Shown: positions 63,003 through 64,000 of the stretch, piece by piece
Position numbering within the stretch: position 1 is the stretch's first letter
Layout: every line of letters starts with the position of its first letter
From: Taibaiella lutea
Lineage (GTDB): Bacteria > Bacteroidota > Bacteroidia > Chitinophagales > Chitinophagaceae
DNA: 64,000 nucleotides
Reading direction: 5' to 3'
NCBI RefSeq assembly: GCF_008629695.1
Contig: NZ_VWSH01000001.1
Location: forward strand, 1,143,990-1,207,989
Program-made: the position numbers and the translations under genes
Notes under the pieces: generated by a model
What the model was told of the DNA's origin: nothing
Seen by the model: only the letters and a program-made list of their open reading frames with translations
Database searches by the model: none

Positions 63003-63046
63003 ATATAGAGGGGTTAATTTTTTATTTTTAATAATAGTTTATTGCA

Positions 63047-64000
63047 CTAAAAATCTTCATCCATTGTGAACTCGCTACTTCCTTTATCCTTGTTCGCCAC
63101 ACCGCTTTTTGCATATTCACCTACACGTCTTTCGAAGAAGTTGGTCTTGCCTTGTAAAGAAATCATTTCCATAAAATCGAATGGATTGACTGCGTTCCAT
63201 ACTTTGCTGCATCCTAATGCCAATAACAATCTGTCAGCTACAAATTCAATATATTGGCACATTAAATCGGCATTCATTCCAATCAATCGTACAGGCAATG
63301 CATCACTCACAAATTCTTTCTCGATTTCAACAGCATGACGGATAATATCTTTCACTGTTTCTTCCGGCAAACGATTTACAATATGTGTGTTGTATAATAA
63401 ACAAGCAAAATCGCAATGCAAACCTTCATCACGGCTAATCAACTCATTCGAGAAGGTTAAACCCGGCATCAGGCCACGTTTTTTCAACCAGAAAATAGAG
63501 CAGAAACTACCTGAAAAGAAAATACCCTCAACTGCCGCAAATGCTATCAATCTTTCAGCAAAAGAACCTTGCCCAATCCAACGCAACGCCCATTCTGCCT
63601 TCTTCTGAACACAAGGAATAGTATCTACAGCACGTAATAAATGGTCTTTTTGAGTATTGTCTTTAATGTAAGTATCAATCAATAAAGAGTACATTTCAGA
63701 ATGGATATTCTCAATCATAATCTGAAATCCATAGAAACAACGTGCTTCGGGATATTGTACTTCCTGCAGAAAGTTAATGGCAAGGTTTTCATTTACAATA
63801 CCATCGCTTGCTGCGAAAAAAGCCAGGATATGTGAAATGAAAAAGCGTTCATCTTCATTTAGTTTATTATTCCAGTCCACCATGTCAGGCGACAAATCTA
63901 CTTCTTCAGCAGTCCAGAAACTGGCTTCTGCTTTTTTGTAAAATTGCCAGATATCGTCATGTTTAATGGGGAAAATGACGAAGCGGTCTTTATTGTCTGC
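63047..64000 (-). CDS. nrdB: Class Ia ribonucleotide reductase, beta subunit (5' partial)
   Basis: The diiron-tyrosyl radical small subunit. The frame is open past the internal Met at 63895 to the window edge ([20 protein letters not shown]), so only the first residues are missing. Iron ligands and radical Tyr are seen: [40 protein letters not shown] then [20 protein letters not shown] (Tyr of CFYGF is the radical site by alignment with eukaryotic R2), and the later E and H ligands in [11 protein letters not shown]. The C-terminal FTMDEDF binds NrdA. Confidence 0.95.
   Translation of the reverse strand, partial: ADNKDRFVIFPIKHDDIWQFYKKAEASFWTAEEVDLSPDMVDWNNKLNEDERFFISHILAFFAASDGIVNENLAINFLQEVQYPEARCFYGFQIMIENIHSEMYSLLIDTYIKDNTQKDHLLRAVDTIPCVQKKAEWALRWIGQGSFAERLIAFAAVEGIFFSGSFCSIFWLKKRGLMPGLTFSNELISRDEGLHCDFACLLYNTHIVNRLPEETVKDIIRHAVEIEKEFVSDALPVRLIGMNADLMCQYIEFVADRLLLALGCSKVWNAVNPFDFMEMISLQGKTNFFERRVGEYAKSGVANKDKGSSEFTMDEDF

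Overview
The window is chromosomal DNA from a Bacteroidota bacterium, most likely of the family Chitinophagaceae or a close relative (lineage inferred from gene content, not from a marker gene). The signs are TANNTTTG-type -7 promoter boxes in front of many genes, type IX secretion (T9SS) C-terminal sorting domains, a DUF4369/TlpA-type thioredoxin, an LptD-like organic-solvent-tolerance protein, a DUF2723 membrane protein and the DUF177-rpmF-plsX cluster. No rRNA, tRNA or CRISPR array was recognised.

Layout. 1-17.6 kb is mostly housekeeping: a 5'-truncated thioredoxin, a lipid kinase, nadC, a TonB-like protein, the N-terminal half only of carB, a 21-bp-periodic AT-rich array, an LptD-like protein, an amidase, an AsmA-like protein, a GNAT enzyme, plsX/rpmF/DUF177, a GxxExxY nuclease-like gene bounded by inverted repeats, and a DUF58 protein. 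17.6-34.0 kb is an accessory island: AT-rich, many small unrecognised genes, decayed fragments, two DUF3800 genes, an XRE regulator with operator-like palindromes, a probable independent small RNA, a three-gene operon with a predicted PD-(D/E)XK nuclease, a two-gene membrane/partner module sharing a peptide motif, and an IS1595-type transposase. 34.0-44.4 kb returns to core genes: murA (Cys-to-Asp at the fosfomycin-target position), map, a CNNM/CorC-type protein, a DUF2723 protein, a DinB-like protein and feoB. After a hairpin-rich repeat region come a 1860-residue T9SS-secreted surface protein, mtaB, two small membrane proteins, paaD, cyanophycinase, a 989-residue T9SS-secreted beta-helix protein, an aldehyde dehydrogenase, a small gene pair with a nucleotidyltransferase, and class Ia ribonucleotide reductase (nrdA and nearly all of nrdB, cut by the right edge).

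How genes work together. The plsX cluster links ribosome assembly to phospholipid synthesis. LptD-like, AsmA-like, MurA and amidase genes serve the envelope. The T9SS-tagged proteins are cell-surface or secreted products. The island looks like a site of repeated insertion, with several candidate defence or conflict modules that I could not assign to a named system.

The most interesting unexplained items are: (i) the 21-unit, strictly 21-bp-phased array after carB; (ii) the GxxExxY gene enclosed by terminal inverted repeats; (iii) three small MKxxxxFEEF genes that share a conserved upstream element; (iv) the three-hairpin small RNA with its own promoter and terminator; (v) the adjacent 72-aa membrane protein and 314-aa protein sharing a 20-residue motif; (vi) the paired palindromes in front of the XRE-DUF3800 operon.
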